In this document: in pieces, positions 1 through 10,528 of the stretch
Layout of the letters: each line of letters opens with the position of its first letter
Position numbering within the stretch: position 1 is the first letter of the stretch
Assembly (NCBI GenBank): GCA_001189335.2
Contig: LFJH01000005.1
Coordinates: forward strand, 1-38,699
Source: Candidatus Paraburkholderia schumanniana
Lineage (GTDB): Bacteria; Pseudomonadota; Gammaproteobacteria; Burkholderiales; Burkholderiaceae
Direction of reading: 5' to 3'
DNA length: 38,699 bases
Position numbers and translations under genes: made by a program
The notes under the pieces: generated by a model
Told to the model about the DNA's origin: nothing
Database searches by the model: none
Seen by the model: only the letters and a program-made list of their open reading frames with translations

Positions 1-68
1 AAATGCAGGCTTGCAATGGTCAGACGCTCTTCGGGTTGAAGCTGCTGATACTGAGTTCTTTCGTGCAT
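1..68 (-). CDS. IS30-family transposase, N-terminal fragment
   Basis: An ATG at 68 on the minus strand opens a frame running off the left edge of the window. Its 22 visible residues start MHERTQYQQL and continue QPEERLTIASLH. This matches my memory of the start of IS30-family transposases, which begin with a short segment before an N-terminal helix-turn-helix that binds the element's ends. The DDE catalytic domain would lie outside the window, so I cannot say whether the gene is whole. It reads in the same direction as the MFS gene it interrupts. Confidence 0.7.
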   Translation of the reverse strand, partial: MHERTQYQQLQPEERLTIASLH

Positions 69-116
69 CGCAACACCTTATACGAAACAGGTGTTGCACT
101 TCAGATTTGAGGCCGC
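1..116 (-). mobile_element. End of an IS30-family insertion sequence (partial)
   Basis: The minus strand here carries the start of a transposase gene and about 48 bp of non-coding end sequence. The MFS gene on its right loses homology to its family abruptly near 116/117, which places the element boundary there to within a few bases. An 8-bp inverted repeat, GCAACACC (70-77) and GGTGTTGC (90-97), sits just upstream of the transposase start. The other end of the element lies outside the window, so the terminal repeats and target duplication cannot be checked. Family assignment rests on the transposase N-terminus. Confidence 0.72.
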
Positions 117-1588
117 GCAGCGACATCGACGTATAGCGGATCCGCGCCGGGAACATCTCGACCAGCATCGCAGCGATCGGACCGTACACCATCGTCACGA
201 AGATCACGAGGATCGTCAGGATCACGATCGTCATCGGCCAGTTGATCAGCGCCGGATCGGCCTTTGCCGGATAGCCGGCGCTCTTAAGCGTGCTCGCCAG
301 CGTCTTGTCGAACGCGGCGCCCTGCGCCTTGGCATCGGCTGCCTTGCCGTCGTAGGTGTTCACCACGGTCTCGCCGACCTTGATCTGAGCGAGCGTGCCC
401 GCCGGCGCGGCGACGTTCTCATAGTTGAGACCGGCCTTCGACAGCGCGCTCTTCGCGATATCGCACGACGTCGTTAACCTCGACGTGCCCACCGGGTTGA
501 ACTGGAACGAGCATTCGTCCGGATTGGCGATCACGACGATCGGCGACTTCTGCGTTGCCGCCTCGAGCGTCGGGTTCGTATAGTGAACCAGCGCCTTGAA
601 GAGCGGGAAGAAGCTCAAGGCAGCGATCAGGCAGCCCGCCATGATGATCGGCTTGCGGTCGATGCGATCCGACAGCGACCCGAAGAACACGAAGAACGGC
701 GTGCTGATCAGGAGCGCCACTGCCACCATGATGTTCGCGCTGGTGCCATCGACCTTCAGCGTCTGCGTGAGGAAGAACAGCGAATAGAACTGGCCCGTGT
801 ACCACACGACCGCCTGGCCCGCCGTCAGACCGAAGAGCGCGAGCAGCACGATCTTCAGGTTCTTCCACTCGCCGAACGCTTCGGTGAGCGGCGCCTTCGA
901 AGTCTTGCCCTCCGACTTGATGCGCTCGAACACCGGCGACTCATGCAGCTTCATCCGGATCCACGCGGACACGGCGAGCAGCAGGATCGACACGAGGAAC
1001 GGAATGCGCCACGCCCATGCGCCGAACTGCTCTTCGCCGACCGTGGTGCGCACCACGAGAATCACGATCAGCGAGATGAAGAGGCCGAGGGTCGCAGTCG
1101 TCTGGATCCACGCTGTCCAGGCGCCGCGCTTGTTCGACGGCGCGTGCTCCGCGACATAGGTCGCGGCCGCCGTACTCGCCGCCGAGCGCGAGGCCCTGCA
1201 GCAGGCGCATCGCGATGAAGATGATCGGCGCGGCGATGCCGATGGTCGCGTATCCCGGCAAAAAGCCGATCAGGAACGTCGACAGGCCCATGATGACGAT
1301 CGTCACGAGGAAGGTGTACTTGCGCCCGACCATGTCGCCGAGCCGCCCGAACACGATCGCGCCGAACGGACGCACCGCGAAGCCCGCCGCGAAGCCGAGC
1401 AGGGTGAAGATGAAGCCGGCCGTCGGATTGACGCCGGAGAAGAACGTCTTGCTGATATACACGGCAAGCGAGCCCGCCAGATAGAAGTCGTACCACTCGA
1501 ACACCGTACCGAGCGACGAAGCGAAGATGACTTTCTTCTCCTCCGATGTCATCGGTGCGTGCGAAACGCGCCCCTCAACCGTAGCCAT
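117..1588 (-). pseudogene. MFS transporter of the metabolite:H+ symporter type, frameshifted and truncated by an IS
   Basis: The start at 1588 (MATVEGRVSH) has a good ribosome site, AGGAG, 8 bases upstream. The first 140 or so residues show the family's FEWYDFYL motif, several membrane segments and the GRLGDMVGRKY loop. At LALGGEYGG (about 1166-1172) one base is missing from a GC run, and the rest of the protein continues in another frame: VRTTVGEEQF, then WIRMKLHESPVF, then EMFPARIRYTSMSL. The sequence then stops matching at 117, where the IS30 element begins, so roughly the last 60 residues are gone. A long soluble insert near positions 260-500 (with NPDECSFQFNP) is typical of some Burkholderia members. 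The family imports small organic acids or osmolytes with protons; the substrate is unknown. The two lesions make it non-functional. Confidence 0.85.
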
Positions 1589-1819
1589 GTATCGTCTCCT
1601 GATTTGATATTCGAATACGTCGGTCCGCGACAAGGCGGCTCCGGTGCAAGGATTATTGGAACGAAAACTTACGGCGTTCTGACGCGCGGGGAGTCCGTCA
1701 CGGTAGCGGACGATATCGGGATCTGCGTTGAACCGACGCTCAATCGATTAGAACGATCATTTAAGTTCGGCTAATTTCGTTCTTTTCGCGGGTTCGTCGC
1801 GCGCCGCGAAAGCTGACGC
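1589..1819. other. Gene-free spacer between two broken minus-strand genes
   Basis: This 231-bp stretch should hold the promoter of the MFS gene (minus strand) and the 3' end of the kinase operon. I see no coding frame of substance, no clear hairpin terminator with a T-run, and no confident -35/-10 pair. Confidence 0.5.
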
Positions 1820-3404
1820 TCAGGGTTTGTCCCGGGCAGGAAAAACCCGCTGCAGGCTGACCCGGACAAGGGTTCCGGCGAGGCGCGGGCTCTCCTGATA
1901 GACGTGATCGTCGATCGCGAGCGCGCCACCGTGCATCGCCGCAATCTCCTTGACGATGGCAAGGCCCAGGCCGCTGCCGTCTTCCTCACGTCCCAGAATA
2001 CGATAGAAGCGCTCGACCACGCGCGCGCTCCGCGGCCAGAATACCGAGGCCCGTGTCTTCTTCCACTTCGAGATGGACGAGATCGAGATCGTCGTCGGTC
2101 CGCACGCGCACGGTGATGCGCCGCCGGCGGGCGTGTAGCGGATCGCGTTGTCGATCAGGTTCGACAGCATCTCGCGCAGCATCACCACGTTGCCTTCCAC
2201 TTCCACGGGAAACGGTGGTTCTTCATAACCGAGATCCATACGCTTGGCGATCGCGGCCTGCACCCAGTCGCGCACGGCGAGGCGCGCGAGATCCGTCAAC
2301 ACGATGCGCGTGAAAATCTGCCCCGTCGCGCGATTCTCCGCGCGCGCGAGCGCGAGCAATTGCGTGACGAGACGCGCCGCGTGCTCCGAGCTCGTCGCGA
2401 TCTGTTCGAGCGAGCGCTGCACTTCCGTCGACACGTCCTGATGCCATCGCGAGTTCCGCCTGCATGCGCAAGCCCGCGAGCGGCGTCTTCATCTGATGCG
2501 CGGCATCGGCGATGAAACGTTTCTGGAACTCCATGTTCTGTTCGAGGCGCGTCAGCAGATCGTTGAACGATGCGACCAGCGGCGCGATCTCGGGCGGCGC
2601 GCTGCCCGCCTGGAGCGGCGAGAGATCGTCGGGGCGGCGCGCGCGGATGTTCGACTGCAGCGCGTGCAGCGGCGCGAGCCCACGCAAGAGCCCGAACCAC
2701 ACGAGGATGATCGCGAGCGGCAGGATCACGAATTGCGGCAGGATGACGCCCTTGATGATGTCGTTGGCAAGCTGGCTGCGCTTGTCGAGCGTCTCGGCGA
2801 CTTGCACGAGCACGGGTTGTGCGCTTCCCGGATCGCGTCCGGCCGCGAGTCCGGGCAGATCGACCGTCGTATACGCGACGCGGATGTCGTTACCGCGCAG
2901 CACGTCGTCTCGAAACTCGACGATGCCCGGCTGCGGACGATCGTCGTCGTGCGGCAACGGCATGTCGCGGTCGCCGCTCACGAGTTCGCCGCGCGTGCCG
3001 AGCACCTGGAAGAACACGCTGTCGACGTTGTCGGCGCGCAAGAAATCCCGCGTGGCATCGGGCAGGCGCAATTCGGCGACGCCGTTGATCGGCTGGATCT
3101 GACGCGCGAGCACGTAGGCGTCGGCTTCGAGCGCGCGGTCGAACGGCCCGTTGGCGATGGACTTCGCGACGAGATAGGTCACCGCGATGCTCATCGGCCA
3201 GAGCAGCAGGAGCGGCGCGAGCATCCAGTCGAGAATCTCGCCGAAGAGCGAGCGCGGATGCGTCTCGTTGCCCGGCTCGAGCTCGTCGGGCGGCGCGAAC
3301 GGGTTGGCGTAGCGCGCATCGCGCAAGGCGTCGGAATCCGCGGCGGCGCTCGCTTCGGCGTGATTTCCGGAGTCGCGCGATTCAGTGGAGGCGGGCGATG
3401 CCAT
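1820..3404 (-). pseudogene. Sensor histidine kinase (TctE/QseC-like), three frameshifts
   Basis: This was the membrane kinase partner of the response regulator at 3410-4138, which ends 5 bp upstream. The intact front part shows a cytoplasmic N-terminus, a membrane segment (PLLLLWPMSIAVTYLVAK), a periplasmic sensor region, a second membrane segment (VILPLAIILVWFGLL), a HAMP-like stretch and the phospho-acceptor box FIADAAHQMKTPL. Reading then breaks near 2441-2446, resumes as VSTEVQRSLEQIA through the N-box LSNLIDNAIRYTP, breaks near 2118-2128 (one base lost) and again near 2030 (two bases lost), then ends with the GLGLAIV box. All catalytic motifs can be recognised but lie in different frames. 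No single start gives a working kinase. A substrate cannot be inferred. Confidence 0.88.
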
Positions 3405-3409
3405 GCAAC

Positions 3410-4138
3410 CTACTTATAGTGATGGCCCGCGGTCTCGCCGGATGCCTGCGCGCTTGCTCCGTTGGCCGCGGCGCCGGCCTTCTCCAGCGTATAACCCAGG
3501 CCGCGTACCGTGATGATCTTCGCGCCGCTCGGCTCGATCTTCTTGCGCAGCCGGTGCACGTACACCTCGATCGCGTTGTTGCTGACTTCCTCGCCCCATT
3601 CGCACAGGTGATTGACGAGCTGCTCCTTCGACACGAGCCGGCCGGTTCGTTGCAGCAGCACTTCGAGCACGCCGAGCTCGCGCGCCGACAGGTCGATCAC
3701 CTGATCTCCGATCGTGGCGATGCGGCCCACCTGATCAAACGACAGCGAGCCGTGCTTCACGACAGTCGGCCCGCCGCCCGCGCCGCGTCTCGTGAGCGCC
3801 CGCACGCGCGCTTCGAGCTCGTTCAGCGCGAAGGGCTTGGCCATATAGTCATCGGCGACGAGGTCGAGGCCCTTCACGCGTTCGTCGACGGAATCGGCGG
3901 CGGTGAGGATCAGCACGGGCATCTGCGAATTGCGTGCGCGCAGGCGCCAAAGCACCTCCAGGCCGGGCATGAGCGGCAGGCCGAGATCGAGGATCAGCAG
4001 GTCGAATGGCTGCAGCGACAGGGCGGTGGCCGCCTCGACGCCATACTTCACATAGTCGACGGCGTATCCCGATTGGCGGAGTGATCGGACGAGGCCGTCC
4101 GCGAGTATGCTGTCGTCTTCGGCAATGAGGATTCGCAT
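3410..4138 (-). CDS. OmpR-family response regulator, TctD/QseB-like
   Basis: This 242-residue protein has a receiver domain with acidic pocket residues near 8-9, the phospho-acceptor Asp51 (LLILDLGLP) and Lys101 (MAKPFAL). A C-terminal winged-helix DNA-binding domain follows, ending near VRGLGYTLEK. I chose the ATG at 4138 because it begins the family's MRILIAEDD; the frame stays open 53 codons further upstream but that part has no domain. Residue 94 is Val where Gly is usual in this loop (LDLVADDY). The gene is intact, yet its partner kinase directly downstream is destroyed, so it is either an orphan, cross-activated by another kinase or acetyl phosphate, or on its way to decay. It is divergent from recA. 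Confidence 0.92.
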   Translation of the reverse strand: MRILIAEDDSILADGLVRSLRQSGYAVDYVKYGVEAATALSLQPFDLLILDLGLPLMPGLEVLWRLRARNSQMPVLILTAADSVDERVKGLDLVADDYMAKPFALNELEARVRALTRRGAGGGPTVVKHGSLSFDQVGRIATIGDQVIDLSARELGVLEVLLQRTGRLVSKEQLVNHLCEWGEEVSNNAIEVYVHRLRKKIEPSGAKIITVRGLGYTLEKAGAAANGASAQASGETAGHHYK

Positions 4139-4291
4139 CGTCGTGTGCGCTTTGGTACGCCTTGCATGCGCGATGAAGCGCATCGGCATTGCCGGCACCG
4201 TATGTCGCCCGGCGCGGCGGTCTCCAGGTGTTTTGCGGTTTTTGCGCGGTTCGCGCGGAGTGGAAAAAAGCAGCGCCACGCTGATACCCGC

Positions 4292-4320
4292 TTGCAAAAA
4301 CTACTGTTTTTTTATACAGT
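4292..4320 (+). promoter_or_regulatory. recA promoter overlapping the SOS box
   Basis: A -35-like TTGCAA (4292-4297) is followed 17 bp later by TACAGT (4315-4320); TATACA (4313-4318) is an alternative -10. Either choice overlaps the LexA site, as expected for an SOS promoter that is blocked by LexA. Confidence 0.55.
4304..4319 (+). promoter_or_regulatory. LexA-binding SOS box upstream of recA
   Basis: The 16-bp site fits the CTG-N10-CAG pattern of LexA boxes in beta- and gamma-proteobacteria, with an AT-rich core. It sits 102 bp upstream of the recA start. DNA damage would lead to LexA self-cleavage and release of this promoter. lexA itself is not in the window. Confidence 0.85.
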
Positions 4321-4420
4321 ATCTGCGTGAGTGCCGAAGGGACATTTTTTATGCTCAATGAGCAGTCGAAAGCCCGTGCGCACTGCCTCAGACGCCGTTC
4401 ATCATAGCAAAGGACGATTC

Positions 4421-5491
<1,071 letters not shown>

Positions 5492-5510
5492 GCGTCGAGC
5501 CTGAAGGACG

Positions 5511-6558
5511 ATGCAGAAGCGCCGGTTCGGATCGAAGGCTGGCACGGCGGGCGGATGAAGGAGCCGAGGCCAGTTCCGAATCCGTCGATCGCTACGAACG
5601 AAGCAGCGAGCGGCGCGGCACATCGTCGAAGCCCGGCGCGAAGTCCGGTGCATTCAAAGGCGGCAACAAGGAACGCTCCGGCGCGAAGTCATTCGCGCCG
5701 GAGCGTTCTGTTTCGGGCATTGCCGGCGAAAACGATGACCGCATGCCGCAGGTACCCCGCGACGGGCGCGCAGGTCGGCGCAGTCGACCGATCGACCCGT
5801 CTGGAACAAGCTCGCGCGTTATTGAAGCAGGCGGCCGAGCAGCCCGGATCGTTGCGTGCGAAGCGCGCATCGAGTTCGCCTGAGCCCGCGAACAAAATCC
5901 CCGAGCAGACCTCACACCCTTCACAGACCCGTTCGAAGACGCCGATCCCTTCGAGCCGTTCGAACAATGCGCAACTTCGCCTCGATCTATCGCCGACGAT
6001 CCGCGCGCTGCATCGGGCGATGCCGTCTTCAGCCGTTCGAGCCAGCGCACCCACAAGGCTTCCGCAACCGAGGTCAACAGCTCCAGACGTCCGCAACGCT
6101 CGCTCAAGGGGCGTGCGCTCGCGTTTCTCTCGCGCCGCGAATACAGCCGCGCGCGGAGTTGTCGCGGAAACTGCGCCCGTACGTGGAAGAAGCCGATTCC
6201 CTCGAATCCCTGCTCGACAGCCTCGAGCGCGAAGGCTGGCTTTCTAACGAGCGCTTCGTCGAGAGTGTCGTGCATCGGCGGGCATCGCGCATGGGGGCGG
6301 CAGCAGGATCATCGGCGAACTGAAGCGGCACGCGGTCGGCGATGCACTCATCAGCGAAACCGCCGACAAGCTCGCTCAAACCGAGACGGCGCGCGCCCAG
6401 GCCGTCTGGGACAAGAAATACGGCGTCCTGCCGAGACGCCCGCCGAGCGCGCCAAGCAGCCGCGCTTTCTCGCCGCCCGCGGTTTCTCGGCCAGCACGAT
6501 CGGCACGATCCTCAAGGGCGGCGACGAAGACTGGAACGAAGAGATCGTCGACGACTGA
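5511..6558 (+). pseudogene. recX: Regulatory protein RecX, degraded by several frameshifts
   Basis: RecX binds RecA filaments and limits RecA activity. Here its pieces lie in different frames: SLKGRALAFLSRREYSRA, then RAELSRKLRPYVEEADSL through VHRRASRMG, then RIIGELKRHAVGDAL through WDKKYGVL, then ETPAERAKQPRFLAARGFS to the stop at 6556-6558. Frameshifts lie near 6155-6165 (net +2 or -1), 6293-6300 (a G-run) and 6431-6436 (one C missing from a CCC). The N-terminal low-complexity region, which Burkholderia RecX tends to have, also changes frame more than once. I place the start at the ATG 5511 (MQKRRFGSK), but this boundary is uncertain. At least four lesions make the gene dead. recA just upstream is untouched. 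Confidence 0.85.
5671..5708 (+). other. Perfect 17-bp-stem hairpin between recA and the conserved part of recX
   Basis: GAACGCTCCGGCGCGAA (5671-5687), a GTCA loop and its exact reverse complement (5692-5708) form a very stable hairpin about 180 bp after the recA stop. Only a weak T stretch (TGTTTCG) follows. It could act as an attenuator or terminator limiting recX relative to recA, or stabilise the recA mRNA 3' end. In the likely ancestral recX frame it codes a short stretch around ERSGAKSFAPER. The perfect pairing in an otherwise decaying region is notable. Confidence 0.6.
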
Positions 6559-6670
6559 GCGCGAGAGCACAACGCCCCTGGCGTCGGCCGGGACCTGGCG
6601 CCCCGCGTCACCGGTTTTTTGCACGCATGTGCCATTCGGCGAGAGCATGCCCGGCTCGAAATACCCAATA

Positions 6671-6679
6671 TGCTAAAAT
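6671..6679 (+). promoter_or_regulatory. Possible extended -10 promoter for the DUF2889-type gene
   Basis: TG (6671-6672), one base, then TAAAAT (6674-6679) matches an extended -10 element 35 bp upstream of the ATG at 6714. No good -35 is visible, so this is tentative. Confidence 0.35.
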
Positions 6680-6713
6680 TCGACGGTTTTCCCCGTACCG
6701 GCCCACTGTCAGC

Positions 6714-7372
6714 ATGCCTCTCTCGTCTCCCGCTCCCCGACAATTGCGCCATCGCCGCGCGATTCGGCTGGAAGCCTTCGAGCGTGACGACGGCCTGTGG
6801 GATATCGAAGCCTGTCTAACCGACGACAAGCCGCGCGACGTTCACCTCGCGACAGGCGTTCGGCCACATGGCCTGCCGATCCATGAACTCTGGCTGCGCA
6901 TCACCATCGACCGCAAACTCACCATCGTCGACGCCGAAGCGTCGTCCGAGTGGTCGCCCTATGGCGGTCTTTGCGCCGAGTCCAATTCCGTGTATCGCCG
7001 GGCTCATCGAACTCAATCTACTTCAGAATTTTCGCCGCGAGGCCAGCAAGCTGCTGCGCGGCGTGGCCGGGTGCACCCATCTCACCGAGTTATGCAGCGT
7101 GCTGCCGACCGCGGCCATCCAGGCATTCGCGAGCGACGTTTGGAAAATCGAGGACGGCAATCCCTTCAACCAAACCGACGATACGCACACACACGACCGC
7201 GCCGCGCGACGAGCCGCCGTTTCAGCTCGGCCGATGTCATACATTGCGCTTCGACGGTCCCGCGGTCAAGGAATACTATCCGCGCTGGTTCGGCCACACA
7301 CGCCGGCCGACAGGACGGGGACGCGCGAAGGACAAGACAGGCGGGAGACATAGTCCGCCTCGCGCGGCATGA
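6714..7372 (+). pseudogene. DUF2889-family protein, two frameshifts
   Basis: The start MPLSSPAPRQLRHRRAIR and the segment VRPHGLPIHELWLRITIDRK match a family of unknown function that I recall as DUF2889, commonly found between recX and sucC in Burkholderia. One extra base near 6998 shifts the frame after SEWSPYGGLCAE; homology continues as LIELNLLQNFRREASKLL and CTHLTELCSVLPTAAIQAF. A second shift lies near 7180-7205, after DNPFNQTDD, in a stretch with a short CA repeat; it then reads PPFQLGRCHTLRFDGPAVKE and YYPRWFGH to the stop at 7372. No intact product can be made. The function of the family is not known to me. Confidence 0.8.
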
Positions 7373-7471
7373 ACGCCCGCGCGGACGCACGGCATTCAAA
7401 CAAGAATCGAAAAAATCAGCGGTTCAAGCAATTAGAAGTTCACTCCAACTCTCAGACTGAAGGAATCACGC

Positions 7472-8647
7472 ATGAAGATTCACGAGTACCAGGGTAAGGA
7501 AATCCTGCGGAAATTCGGCGTCGCGGTCCCGCGCGGCAAACCCGTGTTCTCGGTGGACGATGCGGTCAAGGCCGCGGAAGAGCTGGGCGGCCCGGTTTGG
7601 GTCGTCAAGGCGCAGATCCACGCCGGCGGCCGCGGTAAGGGCGGTGGCGTGAAGGTCGCCAAGTCGATCGAGCAGGTCCGCGAATACGCGAACCAGATCC
7701 TCGGCATGCAGCTCGTCACGCACCAGACCGGCCCGGAAGGCCAGAAGGTGAACCGCCTGCTGATCGAAGAAGGCGCGGACATCAAGAAGGAACTGTACGT
7801 CGGCCTCGTGCTCGACCGCGTTTCGCAGAAGATCGTCGTGATGGCGTCGAGCGAAGGCGGCATGGACATCGAGGAAGTCGCGGAAAAGACGCCTGAACTG
7901 CTGCACAAATTCGCCATCGAGCCGTCGACCGGTCTGCAGGACATGCAGGACAAGGATGCCGATGATCTCGCACGCAAGATCGGCATTCCCGACGCATCGG
8001 TCCCGCAAGCGCGCGCGATCCTGCAAGGCCTGTACACGGCGTTCTACGAAACCGACGCATCGCTTGCGGAAATCAACCCGCTGATCCTGACCGGCGACGG
8101 CAAGGTGATCGCGCTCGACGCCAAGTTCAACTTCGATTCGAACGCGCTGTTCCGTCATCCGGAAATCGTCGCGTATCGCGATCTGGACGAAGAAGATCCG
8201 GCTGAAATCGAAGCGTCGAAGTTCGACCTCGCGTACATCTCGCTCGACGGCAACATCGGCTGTCTCGTGAACGGGGCGGGCCTCGCGATGGCGACGATGG
8301 ACACCATCAAGCTGTTCGGCGGAGAGCCGGCCAACTTCCTCGACGTCGGCGGCGGCGCCACGACCGAGAAGGTGACCGAAGCCTTCAAGCTGATGCTGAA
8401 GAACCCGAATCTGAAGGCAATTCTGGTGAACATCTTCGGCGGCATCATGCGCTGCGACGTGATCGCGGAAGGCGTGATCGCGGCATCGAAGGCCGTGCAT
8501 CTGCAAGTGCCGCTCGTCGTGCGCATGAAGGGCACGAACGAAGACCTCGGCAAGAAGATGCTGGCTGACTCGGGGCTGCCGATCATCTCGGCGGACAGCA
8601 TGGAAGAAGCCGCGCAGAAGGTCGTCGCGGCAGCCGAAGGCAAGTAA
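7472..8647 (+). CDS. sucC: Succinate-CoA ligase (ADP-forming), beta subunit
   Basis: The beta subunit holds the ATP-grasp nucleotide site of succinyl-CoA synthetase, which converts succinyl-CoA to succinate with formation of ATP in the TCA cycle. The 391-residue sequence begins [20 protein letters not shown] and contains the grasp loop [14 protein letters not shown], the metal-binding AEINPLIL, and the subunit-contact/CoA-side motifs [12 protein letters not shown] and [10 protein letters not shown]. Length is close to the usual 388. The start follows AAGGAA at a normal distance. sucD follows after 96 bp and the pair ends at a strong terminator (9693-9722), so they form one operon. No lesion is visible. 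Confidence 0.97.
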   Translation: MKIHEYQGKEILRKFGVAVPRGKPVFSVDDAVKAAEELGGPVWVVKAQIHAGGRGKGGGVKVAKSIEQVREYANQILGMQLVTHQTGPEGQKVNRLLIEEGADIKKELYVGLVLDRVSQKIVVMASSEGGMDIEEVAEKTPELLHKFAIEPSTGLQDMQDKDADDLARKIGIPDASVPQARAILQGLYTAFYETDASLAEINPLILTGDGKVIALDAKFNFDSNALFRHPEIVAYRDLDEEDPAEIEASKFDLAYISLDGNIGCLVNGAGLAMATMDTIKLFGGEPANFLDVGGGATTEKVTEAFKLMLKNPNLKAILVNIFGGIMRCDVIAEGVIAASKAVHLQVPLVVRMKGTNEDLGKKMLADSGLPIISADSMEEAAQKVVAAAEGK

Positions 8648-8743
8648 GCGCGTTTCGCTTGACTGCCTAAGAGAGCGTTCCACCAGATACGAATGGCGGC
8701 GCTTGTATTTTCATAGCGACGCCAAATGAACAGAGGTCACTAC

Positions 8744-9625
8744 ATGTCGATTCTGATCAACAAAGACACGAAGGTCATCACGCAGGGCATCACCGGCAAG
8801 ACCGGCCAGTTCCACACGCGCGCCTGCCGCGAATACGCGAACGGCCGCGAAGCCTACGTCGCGGGTGTGAACCCGAAGCGCGCGGGCGAAGACTTCGAAG
8901 GCATTCCCATCTATGCGTCCGTGAAGGAAGCGAAGGCTGAAACCGGCGCAACGGTTTCGGTGATCTACGTGCCGCCCGCGGGCGCAGCCGCCGCGATCTG
9001 GGAAGCCGTCGAGGCCGATCTCGATCTCGCGATCTGCATCACGGAAGGCATTCCGGTTCGCGACATGCTCGAGATCAAGGACCGCATGCGCCGCGAAAAC
9101 CGCAAGACGTTGCTGCTCGGATCGAACTGCCCCGGCACGATCACGCCGGACGAGCTGAAGATCGGCATCATGCCGGGCCACATCCACAAGAAGGGCCGCA
9201 TCGGTGTCGTGTCGCGCTCAGGCACGCTCACGTATGAAGCCGTGGGCCAGCTGACGGCGTTGGGCCTCGGCCAGTCGTCGGCGGTCGGTATCGGCGGCGA
9301 TCCGATCAACGGTCTCAAGCACATCGACGTGGTGAAGATGTTCAACGACGATCCCGACACGGACGCCGTCATCATGATCGGCGAGATCGGTGGTCCGGAC
9401 GAAGCGAACGCGGCTTACTGGATCAAGGACAACATGAAGAAGCCGGTCGTCGGCTTCATCGCGGGCGTGACGGCGCCTCCGGGCAAGCGCATGGGCCACG
9501 CAGGCGCGCTGATCTCGGGCGGTGCGGATACGGCGGAAGCCAAGCTCGAAATCATGGACGCATGCGGCATCAAGGTCACGAAGAACCCGTCGGAGATGGG
9601 CTGTCTGCTGAAGTCGGTGCTGTAA
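8744..9625 (+). CDS. sucD: Succinate-CoA ligase (ADP-forming), alpha subunit
   Basis: The alpha subunit binds CoA and carries the phospho-histidine of succinyl-CoA synthetase. In this 293-residue protein the CoA-binding Rossmann part opens with MSILINKDTKVITQGITGKTG (split: MSILINKDTK, VITQGITGKTG). The active-site histidine is His252 in KRMGHAGALISGG. The nucleotide-binding partner is encoded directly upstream. I chose the ATG at 8744, preceded by AGAGGT, over an in-frame ATG at 8726 that would place the ribosome site inside the gene. The reading frame is intact and of normal length. Confidence 0.97.
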   Translation: MSILINKDTKVITQGITGKTGQFHTRACREYANGREAYVAGVNPKRAGEDFEGIPIYASVKEAKAETGATVSVIYVPPAGAAAAIWEAVEADLDLAICITEGIPVRDMLEIKDRMRRENRKTLLLGSNCPGTITPDELKIGIMPGHIHKKGRIGVVSRSGTLTYEAVGQLTALGLGQSSAVGIGGDPINGLKHIDVVKMFNDDPDTDAVIMIGEIGGPDEANAAYWIKDNMKKPVVGFIAGVTAPPGKRMGHAGALISGGADTAEAKLEIMDACGIKVTKNPSEMGCLLKSVL

Positions 9626-9692
9626 GGGAAACCGGCAAAGTACGCGAGGGTTTGGTACTCTTACTGATTCCTTTCGTACAAGTCGATGAAGA

Positions 9693-9722
9693 GCGAGGGA
9701 GCGTTGCTTCCTCGCTTTTTTT
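9693..9722 (+). terminator. Rho-independent terminator of the sucCD operon
   Basis: A 10-bp stem (GCGAGGGAGC with GCTTCCTCGC, one G-U pair), a GTT loop and a run of seven T follow 67 bp after the sucD stop. Confidence 0.9.
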
Positions 9723-9768
9723 CGGCTGCTGCTTTTTCCTTTTGCCAGACATACTCGAATTCTTCTCG

Positions 9769-10461
9769 ATGCTTCACTGGGGCGCGGTCGTTCAGATCAT
9801 CGTGATCGACATCCTGCTCGGCGGCGACAATGCCGTCGTGATCGCGCTCGCATGCCGCAACCTGCCCAACACTCAGCGCACGCGCGGCATCGTGCTCGGT
9901 ACGCTCGGCGCGATCCTCCTGCGCGTCGTGCTGATCGGATTTGCCGTGATGCTGCTCGACATTCCGTTCCTCAAGTTCGTGGGCGGCCTGCTGCTGCTGT
10001 GGATCGGCGTGAAGCTGATGCAGCCGGATCACGACGCGCACGAGATCAACGCATCGGACCGACTTCTGGCGGCGGTGAAGACGATCATCATCGCGGATGC
10101 CGTGATGAGCCTCGACAACGTGATCGCGATCGCCGGTGCGGCGGAGGCGGCCGATCCGCGACACCGGCTCGCGCTGGTGATCTTCGGGCTGATCGTGAGC
10201 ATTCCGCTTATCGTGTGGGGCAGCACGCTGGTGCTGAGGCTGCTCGACCGGTTTCCGGTCATCGTTCTGCTCGGCGCGGGCCTGCTCGGGTGGATCGCCG
10301 GCGGGCTCATCATCGACGATCCGTTCATCGATCGCTGGCCCGCGCTCAATACGGAGCTCGTCAGCTATGCGGCGCGGGCGCTCGGCGCGCTGCTCGTCGT
10401 CGCGGGCGGCTGGCTGCTCAGGCGTCGCGCGCTGGCCGCCTCCGGACGTGTGACGAGCTAG
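9769..10461 (+). CDS. TerC/YjbE-family integral membrane protein
   Basis: This 230-residue protein is almost entirely hydrophobic with about seven predicted membrane segments and the family's conserved acidic motifs: IDILLGGDNAVVIALA near the start and ADAVMSLDNVIAIAGAA in the middle. Members of this family are linked to metal ion export (manganese in several cases) or tellurite resistance; the substrate here is not determined. The start is uncertain. ATG 9769 (MLHWGAVVQ) has no ribosome site. Relatives usually begin six residues earlier with an LEFF segment, where this sequence has ATA (9751-9753) in place of a start codon; TTG 9742 is another option. Everything downstream is intact. Confidence 0.88.
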   Translation: MLHWGAVVQIIVIDILLGGDNAVVIALACRNLPNTQRTRGIVLGTLGAILLRVVLIGFAVMLLDIPFLKFVGGLLLLWIGVKLMQPDHDAHEINASDRLLAAVKTIIIADAVMSLDNVIAIAGAAEAADPRHRLALVIFGLIVSIPLIVWGSTLVLRLLDRFPVIVLLGAGLLGWIAGGLIIDDPFIDRWPALNTELVSYAARALGALLVVAGGWLLRRRALAASGRVTS

Positions 10462-10528
10462 CCGCGTACGAAACCGCCTATGCCGTTCGGCGGACTGCCG
10501 AAGTTATGGCTTCCTCAATAGGATCGAA

